From Paraflavitalea soli (GTDB lineage: Bacteria; Bacteroidota; Bacteroidia; Chitinophagales; Chitinophagaceae), in assembly GCF_003555545.1 (NCBI RefSeq), contig NZ_CP032157.1, positions 6,886,546 to 6,950,545 on the forward strand: a stretch of DNA of 64,000 bases. The letters are read 5' to 3'. A program made the position numbers and the translations under genes. The stretch's first letter is position 1. Every line of letters starts with the position of its first letter. Shown one piece after another: positions 1 through 9,471 of the stretch. Below the pieces are notes generated by a model. It was not told the origin of the DNA, ran no database searches, and saw only the letters and a list, made by a program, of their open reading frames with translations.

Positions 1-24
1 CTGCGAGCATTTGTCGCGGATCAG

Positions 25-57
25 GGCTCGAAGCTCGCAGCTCGTGGCTCGAAGCTG
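25..57. repeat. Heptamer repeat array (AGCTCGN type)
   Basis: Four 7-nt units in strict register (GGCTCGA, AGCTCGC, AGCTCGT, GGCTCGA) followed by AGCTG. The array lies just beyond the 3' end of the leftward gene that ends at 65. Similar arrays recur at 13735, 14823, 19735, 20202, 20431, 54984 and 57280. Confidence 0.85.
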
Positions 58-64
58 TTTTCGG

Positions 65-2350
65 CTAATTCTTTATCAGTCGCGTTGTGACGATCTGGTC
101 ATTCTTTTGTATCTGCATAATGTAAGCGCCTGGCAATACTTTTTCCAGGTTGGGAATGGACAGGGTATTAAAGCCTTTGTACACAGTAGCAGCCGTTTTT
201 TTGATCACCCTGCCATAAGTATCCAGCAATGTAATGGTGATGGCTGTATTGTCGGGGGTCGTCATTTCAATATTGATCTGGTCCTTGAATGGGTTCACCA
301 CGGATCTTACTGCAAATTCCAGGTTTCCACCAGCCAATTGGATGATCCGGCTGTACTTACTGGTCTTTCCATCTGTGATACGGATACGGTAGTACCGTGT
401 GGTGATCAATTCGCGGGGATCGGTAAAATGATAAGTATTGGTGCCCGGTAGATTGCCATCAACGGTACCGATCTTCGTAAAGTGTATCTTGTCTGTACTG
501 CTCTCTATTTCATAGCTGGTGCCATTCGCTTCATTGAAGGCGGTCCACTGTAGCTGCGCCAGTTCATTGACCACCCTGCCGGAAAAGGCCTGGATATCGG
601 CTTGCACCAATATGGTACAATTTTGTGTGGTCAATGTGATAATGGTGGTGGCCGCAAAAGAACAGCTATTATCATCCAGGTTACTGAGTGTGGAAGCGAT
701 CCGCACACGGTACTGGCTATTGTCTACTGCAGTAGTGGCAGGGAACGTAGGATAGGGGGCCTGGTATTCATATTCGCCGCCATTCAGTACAGGAGTTCCT
801 ATACCTCCCACGCCTGTATTACTCCAGGTGCTACCGCCATCGGTACTTTTCTCCCAACGCCAGTGGATGTAATTGGGAAAATAACAGCGGATATTGGCAA
901 ACATATCAATGGAATGACCCACGCAAACCTGTAAAGAAGGAGAGGGGCGCAGGTCGAGGTTGGGCGTACAGGTAGCCAGGGTCACATCATCGATGGCCCA
1001 GTCATTACCGCCACCACCGGCTGCATTGTTGCGGATGGTGATGGTAAAAGAAGTTTGGCCAGGGCCGGTCTGGTATACAAATCCTTTCTTCACCCATTGG
1101 CCGGTATACTTCAGGTTTCCACTGGTATAGTAATCGACTCCATCTACTGTAAAAGTGAGGTTGGGATTTACACCGGAAGAGTCGGGACCATTGAAACTGG
1201 GATTGGGGAAAAAGGTAGATCCCGATTGGCCGTAAGAACCATCGCCGGTAGAATCACAAGCGCAGTATTTACAGATATTTTTGAACCAGGCTGAAAATTC
1301 GTAGTAGGTATTGGGACATAAGCCGCCTACTGTTTGCTGGATGGCATTACTGTTGGCATAGGCAGCATTGACGGCCACAAAGTAACCGCCATTAGCGCCG
1401 GGCGCCACGGGCAAATTCCCTGCTAAAGGATCAGTTGCGCCGGTATGATCACCCATGATATCCCAGCGGGCGTGTACCCGGTTGGTAGCATTTGGTATAG
1501 GCGAATTGGGATTGGTATTGCCGGAGGGGCTCATGTTGTTGACAATAGAATAGCTGCCATCATTGGGTTGGCCAGCGGCCACGCTTTGAAAAAGGAATCC
1601 TGGTACGATGGCTGAGGTGGCCCTGTTTTGGGTATTGCCGGTACCAAAGGTGCCGCCATAATCAATCACTGCATTGGCGCCGATGGCATTGGCACATAAA
1701 CCGGTGTTTTGTTTGAGGGCAATGGTGTAAGCATTACAGGGACTATTTACATTAGTACCATTGTTGCGGAAATAAAAAGAACCGCCATGTACATAGATGA
1801 AACTTCCATAGGTCATGGAAGGATTGACCCTGATGCGGAAGGAGGCTGAAATAATACAAACGCCTCCAAAAAAAGAGGGGCGTCCGGATGCATGGATCAA
1901 TCCGCCATTGGGTGCTGACCAGGGTGTGGTATTGTTACAGGCGCCTCCAAGGTCAACGCCGGCATTAAAGGTGCTGCCCAGGTTGATGCGCAGGTAACCT
2001 GCTGGATCAAAATAAGCGGGGTCATCGCCGGGAGCGTCGGTATAAGCTTTGAATTCTAAACCTTCATTGGTGAGCATTTTTAAAGTGCCCGGAATATAGG
2101 TGGTATTGGCGGGAATGGTATCTACATAATGCGCACGGCTCACCGACCGGGCGTCGAAATTACCTACGGCGATGGTAGCGCGGATCTCTAAAGTATCTCC
2201 TGGTTCAATAGTACCTCCATTGAGTCCTTTGGTAATGTTAACATAGCTCTTACCTGTAAGTACCTTGGCTGTTTGTGCTGCCGAGGTGAGGAATAGCACT
2301 GATGAACATACGCAGATCAGTATTGGTTTTAAAAGTAAACTTGTCTTCAT
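65..2350 (-). CDS. Secreted protein with CBM-like domain and T9SS sorting domain
   Basis: A 761-residue exported protein. Residues 1-25 form a signal peptide (hydrophobic core, then SAAQ). The N-terminal part resembles the DUF11-type bacterial adhesion repeats (EPGDTLEIRATI, then DTIPANTTYIPGTLK). Residues about 340-460 look like a jelly-roll carbohydrate-binding module of the CBM4/9 kind: YYEFSAWFKN, a fluorescent-type aromatic strand pattern, and the closing DWAIDDVTL. The last 75 residues are a type A C-terminal sorting domain of the type IX secretion system (NPFKDQINIE, then LPGAYIMQI), so the protein should be exported across the outer membrane and attached to the surface. No catalytic motif is visible; a surface adhesin or glycan-binding protein is my inference. 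It is transcribed away from the sugar dehydrogenase at 2535, with 184 bp between the starts. A Cys-rich CKYCACD cluster near residue 360 is unusual. Confidence 0.85.
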   Translation of the reverse strand: MKTSLLLKPILICVCSSVLFLTSAAQTAKVLTGKSYVNITKGLNGGTIEPGDTLEIRATIAVGNFDARSVSRAHYVDTIPANTTYIPGTLKMLTNEGLEFKAYTDAPGDDPAYFDPAGYLRINLGSTFNAGVDLGGACNNTTPWSAPNGGLIHASGRPSFFGGVCIISASFRIRVNPSMTYGSFIYVHGGSFYFRNNGTNVNSPCNAYTIALKQNTGLCANAIGANAVIDYGGTFGTGNTQNRATSAIVPGFLFQSVAAGQPNDGSYSIVNNMSPSGNTNPNSPIPNATNRVHARWDIMGDHTGATDPLAGNLPVAPGANGGYFVAVNAAYANSNAIQQTVGGLCPNTYYEFSAWFKNICKYCACDSTGDGSYGQSGSTFFPNPSFNGPDSSGVNPNLTFTVDGVDYYTSGNLKYTGQWVKKGFVYQTGPGQTSFTITIRNNAAGGGGNDWAIDDVTLATCTPNLDLRPSPSLQVCVGHSIDMFANIRCYFPNYIHWRWEKSTDGGSTWSNTGVGGIGTPVLNGGEYEYQAPYPTFPATTAVDNSQYRVRIASTLSNLDDNSCSFAATTIITLTTQNCTILVQADIQAFSGRVVNELAQLQWTAFNEANGTSYEIESSTDKIHFTKIGTVDGNLPGTNTYHFTDPRELITTRYYRIRITDGKTSKYSRIIQLAGGNLEFAVRSVVNPFKDQINIEMTTPDNTAITITLLDTYGRVIKKTAATVYKGFNTLSIPNLEKVLPGAYIMQIQKNDQIVTTRLIKN

Positions 2351-2534
2351 AAGGTTGGATTTGGGGGTACCTTGAGTACCATGGTTAAGCGTAAATATAT
2401 AATATAGGTGTCAATGTTACAATCGTATATATACTAGTGCTGGCGCGGGTTTCAGCTATTGTTTTGCACGGAAAAAATTACCATTTTCGTAATGCCGAGA
2501 TCAATAACCCGTTATACCAAAACCTATCCCGTGT

Positions 2535-4292
2535 ATGAAAAACCTTATCCTGTTGCCAATAAGCTTTCTTATATTATTTTCTTTTTCCGCGTTTGCTCAA
2601 AATGAACCTTTTACACGTACTGTTTTAAATGAAAAGCCAGGTGCAGGCGGCTATCGGCTGGCCCATCCTTTTGATATAGTGTATGGGCCTGATGATCATC
2701 TGTATATCACTGAAAAAGTGGGTCGTATCCTGCGGGTGGATACGGGTACGGGAGTAAGGCAGATCATTTTAGATATACGTAGTAGCGTGGCCCTCAATAT
2801 CACAAGAAACGGCCCTCCCGGGTATGCTGCCACCAGCATCGGGCAGAATGGCATGCTGGGTCTTGCCCTGCATCCGGGGTTTAGCAAGGGTACCGGACAA
2901 GATTCCATTTTTGTAGCCTATAGTTCTACTTCCAGTAATATCAGGATCGTTCGTTATAAGTACAATGGCGGAGCTAGTCCCTCGTTGACCAATCCTACTA
3001 TTTTGATACAGGGCATTCCTGCCGGAGGAGATCACAGTACGGGCCGCCTGATCATTGGTGCGGATAATAAGCTTTATTATTCCTGTGGCGACCTGGGCAA
3101 TAACCAGTTCAATAACCGGTGTACAGAGATCCGTTCTCAGAAGCTCCCTACGCAAACAGATATAGATAATGCTACTTATACATTGTATTCAGGTAAGATA
3201 TTGCGACTCAACCTGGATGGGTCGATACCCAATGATAACCCATTGTGGAATGGTGTGCAGAGTCATATCTATACGATCGGGCACCGGAATCCGCAAGGAC
3301 TGGTATGGGAGAAAAATCCTGCCAATGGCACCACATTTCCGGTATTGACACCTGGTGGTAAATTATTCAGTTCCGAACATGGGCCTAATACAGATGATGA
3401 GGTAAACAGTATTGAAAGTGGTCGTAATTACGGCTGGCCCTATATTGCCGGTGACACTGATGAAGTAAACTATCAATATGTGAACTGGTCTTCTACCAGT
3501 AATTGCACTATTAACTATGATGAGAACCCTTACCAGGTTCCTGCCGGCGCCGTGGTGACGCAGGAGAAAAATGCACCTGCCGATGTAAAAGCGAATTTCA
3601 GAAAGCCGCTCGTAAAAGCCTATACAGTTTGTACACCATTACCCGCTTCGCAATGTGAACTGGCCAACGGGTGGTTAAAATTCCCTACGATTGCACCTTC
3701 GAGTATTGAATATTATAACCTTAACAGCGGCAAGGGCATTCCTAACTGGTACCCTTCTTTGCTGGTGCCTACCCTGCGCACAGGAACACTTTTCCGCTAC
3801 CGGCTCAATGCCGCAAAAGATATGATCATTGGAGATTCGATCCAATATTTCAAAACTGTCAACCGGTACAGGGATATAGCCCTGAGCCCGGATGGGAAAA
3901 TTTACATTATTACAGATAGTATTGGTTCTACCTCGGGGCCCAGTGGCTCCAGTCAGACCAATATGACGAATAAGGGAGCCATCCTGGTATTTGAATATGC
4001 CGGCATCATCCTGCCTATCCGTGAACATCCTGAAAACCTTCCCCGTAAATATACTAGCAGCGTGTACCCCAATCCTGCCACCAGTTATATCCAGGTGGAA
4101 ACGGAACCTGCTGTGCAGAAGCCTATCCGTTACCGGCTGATCGATATGAACGGTAAACTGATCCTGGATGAAAAAACAACCCGGAACAACTTTACTATTG
4201 AAACGGGTCGTTACAGAAGAGGGGTATATATCCTGAAATTGTTCAATGGGTATGGGTCAGAGATCAGGATGGATAAGATCATCTTGCAGTAA
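2535..4292 (+). CDS. PQQ-dependent sugar dehydrogenase with T9SS sorting domain
   Basis: A 585-residue secreted protein of the glucose/sorbosone dehydrogenase family (soluble aldose sugar dehydrogenase, YliI-like), which oxidises sugars with pyrroloquinoline quinone on a six-bladed propeller. Seen: a signal peptide (residues 1-21, ending SAFAQ), the blade-start pattern PFDIVYGPDDHLYITEKVG, LGLALHPGF, the family motif IGHRNPQGLVW, and SEHGPNTDDEVNSIESG followed by NYGWP. The last 80 residues are a type A T9SS sorting domain (VYPNPATSYIQVE, then RRGVYILKLFN), so it is probably displayed on the cell surface or released. The core is longer than the usual 350-380 residues because of inserts between blades. 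A TonB-dependent receptor follows 81 bp downstream. Which sugar is oxidised cannot be read from the sequence. Confidence 0.88.
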   Translation: MKNLILLPISFLILFSFSAFAQNEPFTRTVLNEKPGAGGYRLAHPFDIVYGPDDHLYITEKVGRILRVDTGTGVRQIILDIRSSVALNITRNGPPGYAATSIGQNGMLGLALHPGFSKGTGQDSIFVAYSSTSSNIRIVRYKYNGGASPSLTNPTILIQGIPAGGDHSTGRLIIGADNKLYYSCGDLGNNQFNNRCTEIRSQKLPTQTDIDNATYTLYSGKILRLNLDGSIPNDNPLWNGVQSHIYTIGHRNPQGLVWEKNPANGTTFPVLTPGGKLFSSEHGPNTDDEVNSIESGRNYGWPYIAGDTDEVNYQYVNWSSTSNCTINYDENPYQVPAGAVVTQEKNAPADVKANFRKPLVKAYTVCTPLPASQCELANGWLKFPTIAPSSIEYYNLNSGKGIPNWYPSLLVPTLRTGTLFRYRLNAAKDMIIGDSIQYFKTVNRYRDIALSPDGKIYIITDSIGSTSGPSGSSQTNMTNKGAILVFEYAGIILPIREHPENLPRKYTSSVYPNPATSYIQVETEPAVQKPIRYRLIDMNGKLILDEKTTRNNFTIETGRYRRGVYILKLFNGYGSEIRMDKIILQ

Positions 4293-4373
4293 TCCCTAAA
4301 CAGTTACCCATTTCGTAAGCCGATTTCCTGATTCCGTAAGTGGGAGTAGGGGGTAGTATCTTCCTTTGCACGC

Positions 4374-6797
4374 ATGAAAATTAAGCTACTCTCCACGATT
4401 TTATGTTGTACGTTTTTATTGATCTGCTCCCTGGCGCAGGCGCAGGGTGGCGGAACCCTGCATGGGAAGGTATATTCTTCGGATGGCCAGCCTGCAGAAG
4501 GTGTGTCTGTGGTACTGGTAGGTAAAAAGCACGCTACTACCACCAATACGCTGGGTGAATACAAAATTACCGGTATCGCTCCTGGCAATTATATCCTTCG
4601 GGTAAGTTCGGTAGAGCTGAAACCGGTAGAAAAGGAAATATCAATCAAAGAGAATGAAGTTGCGGAATATGATTTCAGGCTTACTGAGAACCACGCTTTC
4701 CTGGAAGAGATCGTGATAGCGGGCAGAAAAAATAAATTCTATTCCAAAGAAAGCCAGTCCGTGGCCAAGATGCCGCTGAGCCGGTTGGAAAATCCCCAGG
4801 TGTATACCTCTATCCCTAAAAACCTGTTGCGCGAGCAAATGGTGATCGATTTTGGCAGTGCGCTGCGCAATGCACCGGGTCTTTACAAAATACAAGGCAG
4901 TCGGGGTATCAATTCGGATGGCGCTTCTTTCTACTCACTGCGTGGCTTTCGTACAGAAGCTTCCATGGTAGATGGTGTGCCCGGACAAACGAATGGCGAT
5001 TATGATCCGGCTTCCATTGAAAGGATCGAGGTATTGAAAGGGCCTTCTGCTACTTTGTTTGGCGGCGCTGTGACTTCCTTTGGCGGCATGGTGAATATCA
5101 TTACCAAAAAGCCACTGGACACACTGGGTGGAGAGGTGTCTTATACTACAGGCAGCTTTAACCTCAACCGGGTGATGGCGGATATCTATGGGCCGCTCAA
5201 TAAAGAAAAGACTGTACTCTTCAGGTTGAATGCCTCCTATCATCACCAGCTTAGCTGGCAGGATGCCGGCTTCAAAAAGACAATGTTCCTGGCTCCTTCG
5301 CTGGAACTGCGTGCCAGTGAAAGGCTCAAGATCAACCTGAATGCTGATTTCTACAGTGCAGAGGCTACCAGTCCTTCAGCGGTGTTCCTCAACCGTACCC
5401 GTCCCTTTGTGGCGCATGAGCCTGGTGAGTTGAACTTCGATTGGAAACGTTCTTATACAAGTAACGACCTGACGATGAAAACACCTACGGTGAATGTGCG
5501 TGCGGTGGGTACCTACAAATTGTCGGAGAACTGGACCTCCCAAACGGTCATTTCCAGCAATACCCGGAAATCGGATGGCTATTACCAATACCAGTTTATC
5601 CGCAAGGCTACGGATGATTCGCTGGAGCGGAATGTGTCTTTACAGAATACGATCAATACGGCACTGGATATCCAACAGAACTTTACCGGCAATTTCAAGA
5701 TCGCCGGATTTAAGAACAGGTTGCTGGTGGGCATTGATTACCTGCGGCTGAAGGTAAATAATGACAATTCACCATACATCGTGTATGATTTTGTGAATGG
5801 TACGTTGAATGATGACAAGAATTATACAAAGATCTCCAAATATGGGGTGGATCAAAAGATCATGGCGAGCACTGCTGCTCCTACGAGAAACCACGGCAGC
5901 ACCTATATTTATAGTGCTTATGCATCGGATGTGGTGAATCTTACGCCCAACCTTTTGGCGATGCTTAGTTTACGGGTAGACCGTTTCGACAGCAAGGGCA
6001 CCATCAACCATGCTACCAATGCGGTGATGGCCAACAGTAACTATCAACAAACGGCTTTCTCTCCCAAGTTCGGCCTGGTGTATGAGGTGATCAAAAAACA
6101 GGTATCGGTATTTGGTAACTATATGAATGGATTTAGCAATGTGGCGCCGGTGACGCAACCCATCCCTGAGTTGTCTGGCAACTTCAAACCGCAACAGGCC
6201 AACCAGTTTGAAGGTGGCGTGAAGCTGGAACTGTTTAACAACCAGCTGAACTTTACAGCCAGCTATTATGATATTAAAGTGGATAATATTACCCGCCCTG
6301 ATGTGTACAAGCAAAATGGGGTTGATTACAATGTGACGGTGCAGGACGGTACGCAAACGAGCAAGGGTATTGAATTTGAGCTGAATGCCAATCCGCTGCC
6401 AGGATTGAATATCAATGGCGGTTATGCCCACAACAACAGCAAACTGACGAAGACAACAGCAGCGCTGCAAGACAGGCGACCTGCTGCGGCGGGCCCGGCT
6501 GACCTGGCTAATCTGTGGGTGAGCTATTCTATATTGAAGGGAGACTTTAAAGGATTGGGCATGGGTGCAGGCGGTACTTATACAGGTAAGCACATGACAG
6601 CCAATTCGGCTACTACCGGGGTATTTACTTTTGATTCCTATACCCTGCTGAACGCAACTGTGTTTTATGAAACAAGGAGGTTCCGCCTGGGTGTTAAGTT
6701 TGATAATATTACGGATGAGCAATACTTCCTTGGTCAGGGTACCATCACTCCGCAAATGCCGATGAATGTATTGGCCAATGTGGCAGTGAAGTTGTAG
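4374..6797 (+). CDS. TonB-dependent siderophore-type receptor
   Basis: An 807-residue outer-membrane receptor of the FhuA/FecA type, which imports a ligand with energy from TonB-ExbBD. Order of domains: signal peptide (1-23), a carboxypeptidase-regulatory-like beta domain (about 25-110, GTLHGKVYSSDGQPAEGVSV), a plug (about 140-250, with YSLRGFRTEASMVDGVP and ERIEVLKGPSATLFGGA) and a 22-strand barrel to the C terminus. The plug wording is typical of siderophore receptors rather than SusC, and no susD gene follows. No FecI/FecR regulators are adjacent. A strong terminator follows at 6832. It is co-oriented with the sugar dehydrogenase, but a shared transcript is not certain. Confidence 0.92.
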   Translation: MKIKLLSTILCCTFLLICSLAQAQGGGTLHGKVYSSDGQPAEGVSVVLVGKKHATTTNTLGEYKITGIAPGNYILRVSSVELKPVEKEISIKENEVAEYDFRLTENHAFLEEIVIAGRKNKFYSKESQSVAKMPLSRLENPQVYTSIPKNLLREQMVIDFGSALRNAPGLYKIQGSRGINSDGASFYSLRGFRTEASMVDGVPGQTNGDYDPASIERIEVLKGPSATLFGGAVTSFGGMVNIITKKPLDTLGGEVSYTTGSFNLNRVMADIYGPLNKEKTVLFRLNASYHHQLSWQDAGFKKTMFLAPSLELRASERLKINLNADFYSAEATSPSAVFLNRTRPFVAHEPGELNFDWKRSYTSNDLTMKTPTVNVRAVGTYKLSENWTSQTVISSNTRKSDGYYQYQFIRKATDDSLERNVSLQNTINTALDIQQNFTGNFKIAGFKNRLLVGIDYLRLKVNNDNSPYIVYDFVNGTLNDDKNYTKISKYGVDQKIMASTAAPTRNHGSTYIYSAYASDVVNLTPNLLAMLSLRVDRFDSKGTINHATNAVMANSNYQQTAFSPKFGLVYEVIKKQVSVFGNYMNGFSNVAPVTQPIPELSGNFKPQQANQFEGGVKLELFNNQLNFTASYYDIKVDNITRPDVYKQNGVDYNVTVQDGTQTSKGIEFELNANPLPGLNINGGYAHNNSKLTKTTAALQDRRPAAAGPADLANLWVSYSILKGDFKGLGMGAGGTYTGKHMTANSATTGVFTFDSYTLLNATVFYETRRFRLGVKFDNITDEQYFLGQGTITPQMPMNVLANVAVKL

Positions 6798-6831
6798 TAA
6801 CTTATAGTTCCTGGTTCTCTGTGTAAATATA

Positions 6832-6869
6832 AGACCCTGTATGTGTTGTTACATACAGGGTCTTTTTTT
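6832..6869 (+). terminator. Intrinsic terminator of the TonB receptor gene
   Basis: Perfect 13-bp stem AGACCCTGTATGT / ACATACAGGGTCT with loop GTTGTT, followed by a run of T. On the opposite strand the same stem is followed by an A/T-rich stretch, so it may also end the convergent fumC transcript. Confidence 0.93.
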
Positions 6870-6896
6870 GTGTAATTCGCTTTGATTGGTATAGTG

Positions 6897-8294
6897 CTAG
6901 ATCTTGCCCACCATATTGGCTGGTACCACCCATTCATCAAACTGCTCAGGTGTTACATAACCCAGCTTCACAGCCATTTCTTTGAGGGTAGTGCCTTCTT
7001 TGTGAGCTGTTTGGGCTATCTCAGCAGCTTTGTAATAACCAATTTTGGTATTCAAAGCCGTTACGAGCATGAGGCTATTGTCTACGTGCTTCTTAATATT
7101 CTCTTCAATAGGGGCCAGGCCTTCTGCGCACTTATCGTTGAAGCTTACGCAGCCATCGCCAATGAGACGGGCGCTGTGCAGGAAGTTGTAGATCATGACG
7201 GGCTTGAATACGTTCAGCTCGAAATGACCGGTAGCGCCGCCGATGTTAATGGCCACATCATTGCCCAATACCTGTGCTGCGATCATGGTAAGCGCTTCGC
7301 ATTGTGTAGGGTTGACCTTGCCGGGCATGATAGAGGAACCGGGCTCGTTATCGGGAATAAACAATTCACCGATGCCGCTGCGCGGACCAGAGCTCAACAT
7401 ACGCACATCGTTGGCAATCTTCATCAGGCTCACGGCTACTGTTTTCAGGGCGCCATGAGCTTCTACGATCGCATCATGGGCTGCCAGGGCCTCAAATTTA
7501 TTCTCAGCTGTTACAAAAGGCAGTCCGGTTAATGCTGCAATATGTTTGGCTACATTCTCTGAATAATTAGCAGGAGTATTGATGCCGGTACCTACCGCGG
7601 TGCCGCCGAGGGCCAGTTCGCTCAGGTGGGCCAGTGTATTCTTAATGGCTTTTAATCCATGGTTCAGTTGTGATACGTATCCGCTGAACTCCTGTCCTAC
7701 CGTTAATGGGGTAGCGTCCATAAAGTGCGTACGGCCGATCTTCACCACGTGCATGTATTGCTTGCTTTTGGCGGCGAGGGTATCGCGCAGCTTTTCGATG
7801 CCGGGGATGGTTACATCCAGCAGCATTTTATAAGCCGCAATGTGCATGGCGGTAGGGAAGGTATCGTTGGATGATTGTGATTTATTGACATCATCATTGG
7901 GGTGGAGGAACTTTTCTTTATCGGTTAGTTTGCCTCCCTTGATCACATGACCACGGTAAGCTACTACTTCATTTACGTTCATATTGGACTGGGTGCCGGA
8001 GCCGGTTTGCCAAACCACCAGGGGGAATGAATTGTCCAGTTTGCCGGCCAGTATTTCGTCACAAACCTGACCGATCAGGTCAGCCTTTTCCTGAGGCAAT
8101 ACACCTGCCTCGAAATTGGTAATGGCGGCGGCTTTTTTCAGGTAGGCAAAAGCACGGATGATCTCTTTCGGCATCCTGTTGATATCCTGTGCAATCTTGA
8201 AATTCTCAATGCTGCGTTGGGTCTGTGCGCCGTATAAAGCATCGGCAGGCACCTGCACCTCGCCCATGGTATCTTTTTCAATACGATAATCCAT
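6897..8294 (-). CDS. fumC: Fumarate hydratase, class II
   Basis: A 465-residue iron-independent fumarase, which interconverts fumarate and L-malate in the TCA cycle in the cytoplasm as a homotetramer. Seen: the start [20 protein letters not shown], the substrate-site segment [13 protein letters not shown], the family signature [16 protein letters not shown] and the usual total length. I start at the ATG at 8294; a TTG seven codons upstream is open, but known class II fumarases begin at MDYRIE-like sequence. A TAnnTTTG promoter box lies at 8313-8320. The gene stands alone between the TonB receptor and a LacI-family regulator transcribed in the same direction. Confidence 0.97.
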   Translation of the reverse strand: MDYRIEKDTMGEVQVPADALYGAQTQRSIENFKIAQDINRMPKEIIRAFAYLKKAAAITNFEAGVLPQEKADLIGQVCDEILAGKLDNSFPLVVWQTGSGTQSNMNVNEVVAYRGHVIKGGKLTDKEKFLHPNDDVNKSQSSNDTFPTAMHIAAYKMLLDVTIPGIEKLRDTLAAKSKQYMHVVKIGRTHFMDATPLTVGQEFSGYVSQLNHGLKAIKNTLAHLSELALGGTAVGTGINTPANYSENVAKHIAALTGLPFVTAENKFEALAAHDAIVEAHGALKTVAVSLMKIANDVRMLSSGPRSGIGELFIPDNEPGSSIMPGKVNPTQCEALTMIAAQVLGNDVAINIGGATGHFELNVFKPVMIYNFLHSARLIGDGCVSFNDKCAEGLAPIEENIKKHVDNSLMLVTALNTKIGYYKAAEIAQTAHKEGTTLKEMAVKLGYVTPEQFDEWVVPANMVGKI

Positions 8295-8312
8295 AACAAA
8301 AAAATTTGTGGG

Positions 8313-8320
8313 CAAAGGTA
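8313..8320 (-). promoter_or_regulatory. -7 promoter box of fumC
   Basis: TACCTTTG on the minus strand is an exact match to the Bacteroidota -7 consensus TAnnTTTG, 18 bp upstream of the fumC ATG. No clear -33 TTG was found at the usual distance. Confidence 0.6.
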
Positions 8321-8333
8321 GGCGGATTACGCT

Positions 8334-9347
8334 TTAGTGCACGATTAATTCGCTTTTTAATACCACGTTCTCGTATGGGAATTCCTGGCGGTTGGTCTTG
8401 CTATCCAATAGTTTGAATAACAATTCTGTAGCACGGGCGCCCTGGTCGTAGGGAAACTGCTCTACGGAGGCGATGGGCGGGTAATCGAGGTACCGGGTGA
8501 CGGATACGTTGGCATAACTTACAAAGCTGATGTCTTTGTCAATACGCAGTTTTTTCTGGCGGGCATAATGGATGGCGTCCAGTGCCACATAATCATTGAA
8601 TACCAGTACGGCGGTGGGTTTTTTCTTCTTGCTGAGCAGGAGGTCCAATGCTGCTTCGGTGCTTTGGGTGGAAAGGTCTGTGCTTACGATGAGGGATTCA
8701 TCTACGGGCAATTTGTGCTTTTTGAGGGCTTCATAATAGCCTGCCAGCCTTTCATTTTTAATACCCAGGGTAGGAGGTCCCTGCATGTAGCCGATGATCT
8801 TATGGCCTTTGCCAATGAGGAATTCAACGGCTTCCACAGAACTATGGTAGAGGTTGCAGCTTACGGAATGTACATCGGGTACATCGGGTACACGGTCGAA
8901 AAATACCACGGGTATATCGTAGCTCTTCATTTGTTCAAAGTGATCAAACTGGGTGGTATTCTTGGAGATGGAGGCCAATATGCCGTCTACCCGGTGCTTC
9001 TTCATGGTCTCCAGTATCTTCTTTTCATTTTCTATATCATCATGTGACTGGCCGATCAATACAATGTAATTGTTGGGCAGGGCAATGGCTTCAATACCAT
9101 TGATAGCAGAAGAAAAGAACTCTTCCCGCAGGTTGGGCAGAATAACGCCGATGGTGAAGGTTTTGCGCTGCTTGAAGAATATAGCCGTTTGATTGGGCTC
9201 ATAATTCAATTCGGCAGCCATCTTCTTCACAGCCAGCCGGGTACGCAGCCCAATGCTGGGATGATCGTGTAATGCGCGCGATACGGTAGAAATGGAAATA
9301 CTCAGGCGCTGCGCAATTTCTTTAATGGTAGGAAGCTTTTTCTCCAT
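8334..9347 (-). CDS. LacI-family transcriptional regulator
   Basis: A 337-residue DNA-binding regulator. Residues 1-50 are the LacI helix-turn-helix (PTIKEIAQRLSISISTVSRA, then LNYEPN), and the rest is a periplasmic-binding-protein-like sensor fold (FTIGVILPNLREEFFSSAI, PVVFFDRVPD, GIKNERLAGY, PTAVLVFNDYVALDA). The reading frame is open 120 codons further upstream, but the ATG at 9347 precedes the conserved HTH directly and a TATTTTTG promoter box lies just before it. It is divergent from the DUF1549/DUF1553 gene cluster, with 124 bp between starts, and a LacI-type palindrome sits in that gap. Control of the divergent cluster and of itself is an inference from position. The ligand is probably a sugar, but cannot be named. 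Confidence 0.93.
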   Translation of the reverse strand: MEKKLPTIKEIAQRLSISISTVSRALHDHPSIGLRTRLAVKKMAAELNYEPNQTAIFFKQRKTFTIGVILPNLREEFFSSAINGIEAIALPNNYIVLIGQSHDDIENEKKILETMKKHRVDGILASISKNTTQFDHFEQMKSYDIPVVFFDRVPDVPDVHSVSCNLYHSSVEAVEFLIGKGHKIIGYMQGPPTLGIKNERLAGYYEALKKHKLPVDESLIVSTDLSTQSTEAALDLLLSKKKKPTAVLVFNDYVALDAIHYARQKKLRIDKDISFVSYANVSVTRYLDYPPIASVEQFPYDQGARATELLFKLLDSKTNRQEFPYENVVLKSELIVH

Positions 9348-9352
9348 ATGAA

Positions 9353-9360
9353 CAAAAATA
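9353..9360 (-). promoter_or_regulatory. -7 promoter box of the LacI-family gene
   Basis: TATTTTTG on the minus strand, an exact TAnnTTTG match, only 5 bp before the ATG at 9347. Transcription would begin at or very near the start codon. Confidence 0.55.
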
Positions 9361-9383
9361 AACCGGTAATATATCAAAAAAAA

Positions 9384-9397
9384 TACAAACGATTGCG
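9384..9397. promoter_or_regulatory. Candidate LacI-type operator
   Basis: On the minus strand the site reads CGCAATCGTTTGTA. It matches the half-symmetric pattern common to LacI/PurR/CcpA operators (TGNAANCGNTTNCA) except at the two outer positions 1 and 13. It lies between the divergent starts of the regulator (9347) and the DUF1553 gene (9472). Binding is an inference. Confidence 0.4.
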
Positions 9398-9471
9398 CAT
9401 AATAAGTTTCGGGATGGATGAGGCAGCAGGATTTATTGCTAACTTTAAGCGTCAGCCAAACGGTTCCCATT

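Noticed and set aside
5970-6755. A 261-codon frame antisense to the TonB receptor gene
   Set aside because: It is a shadow of the receptor's coding sequence; the translation has no recognisable domain.
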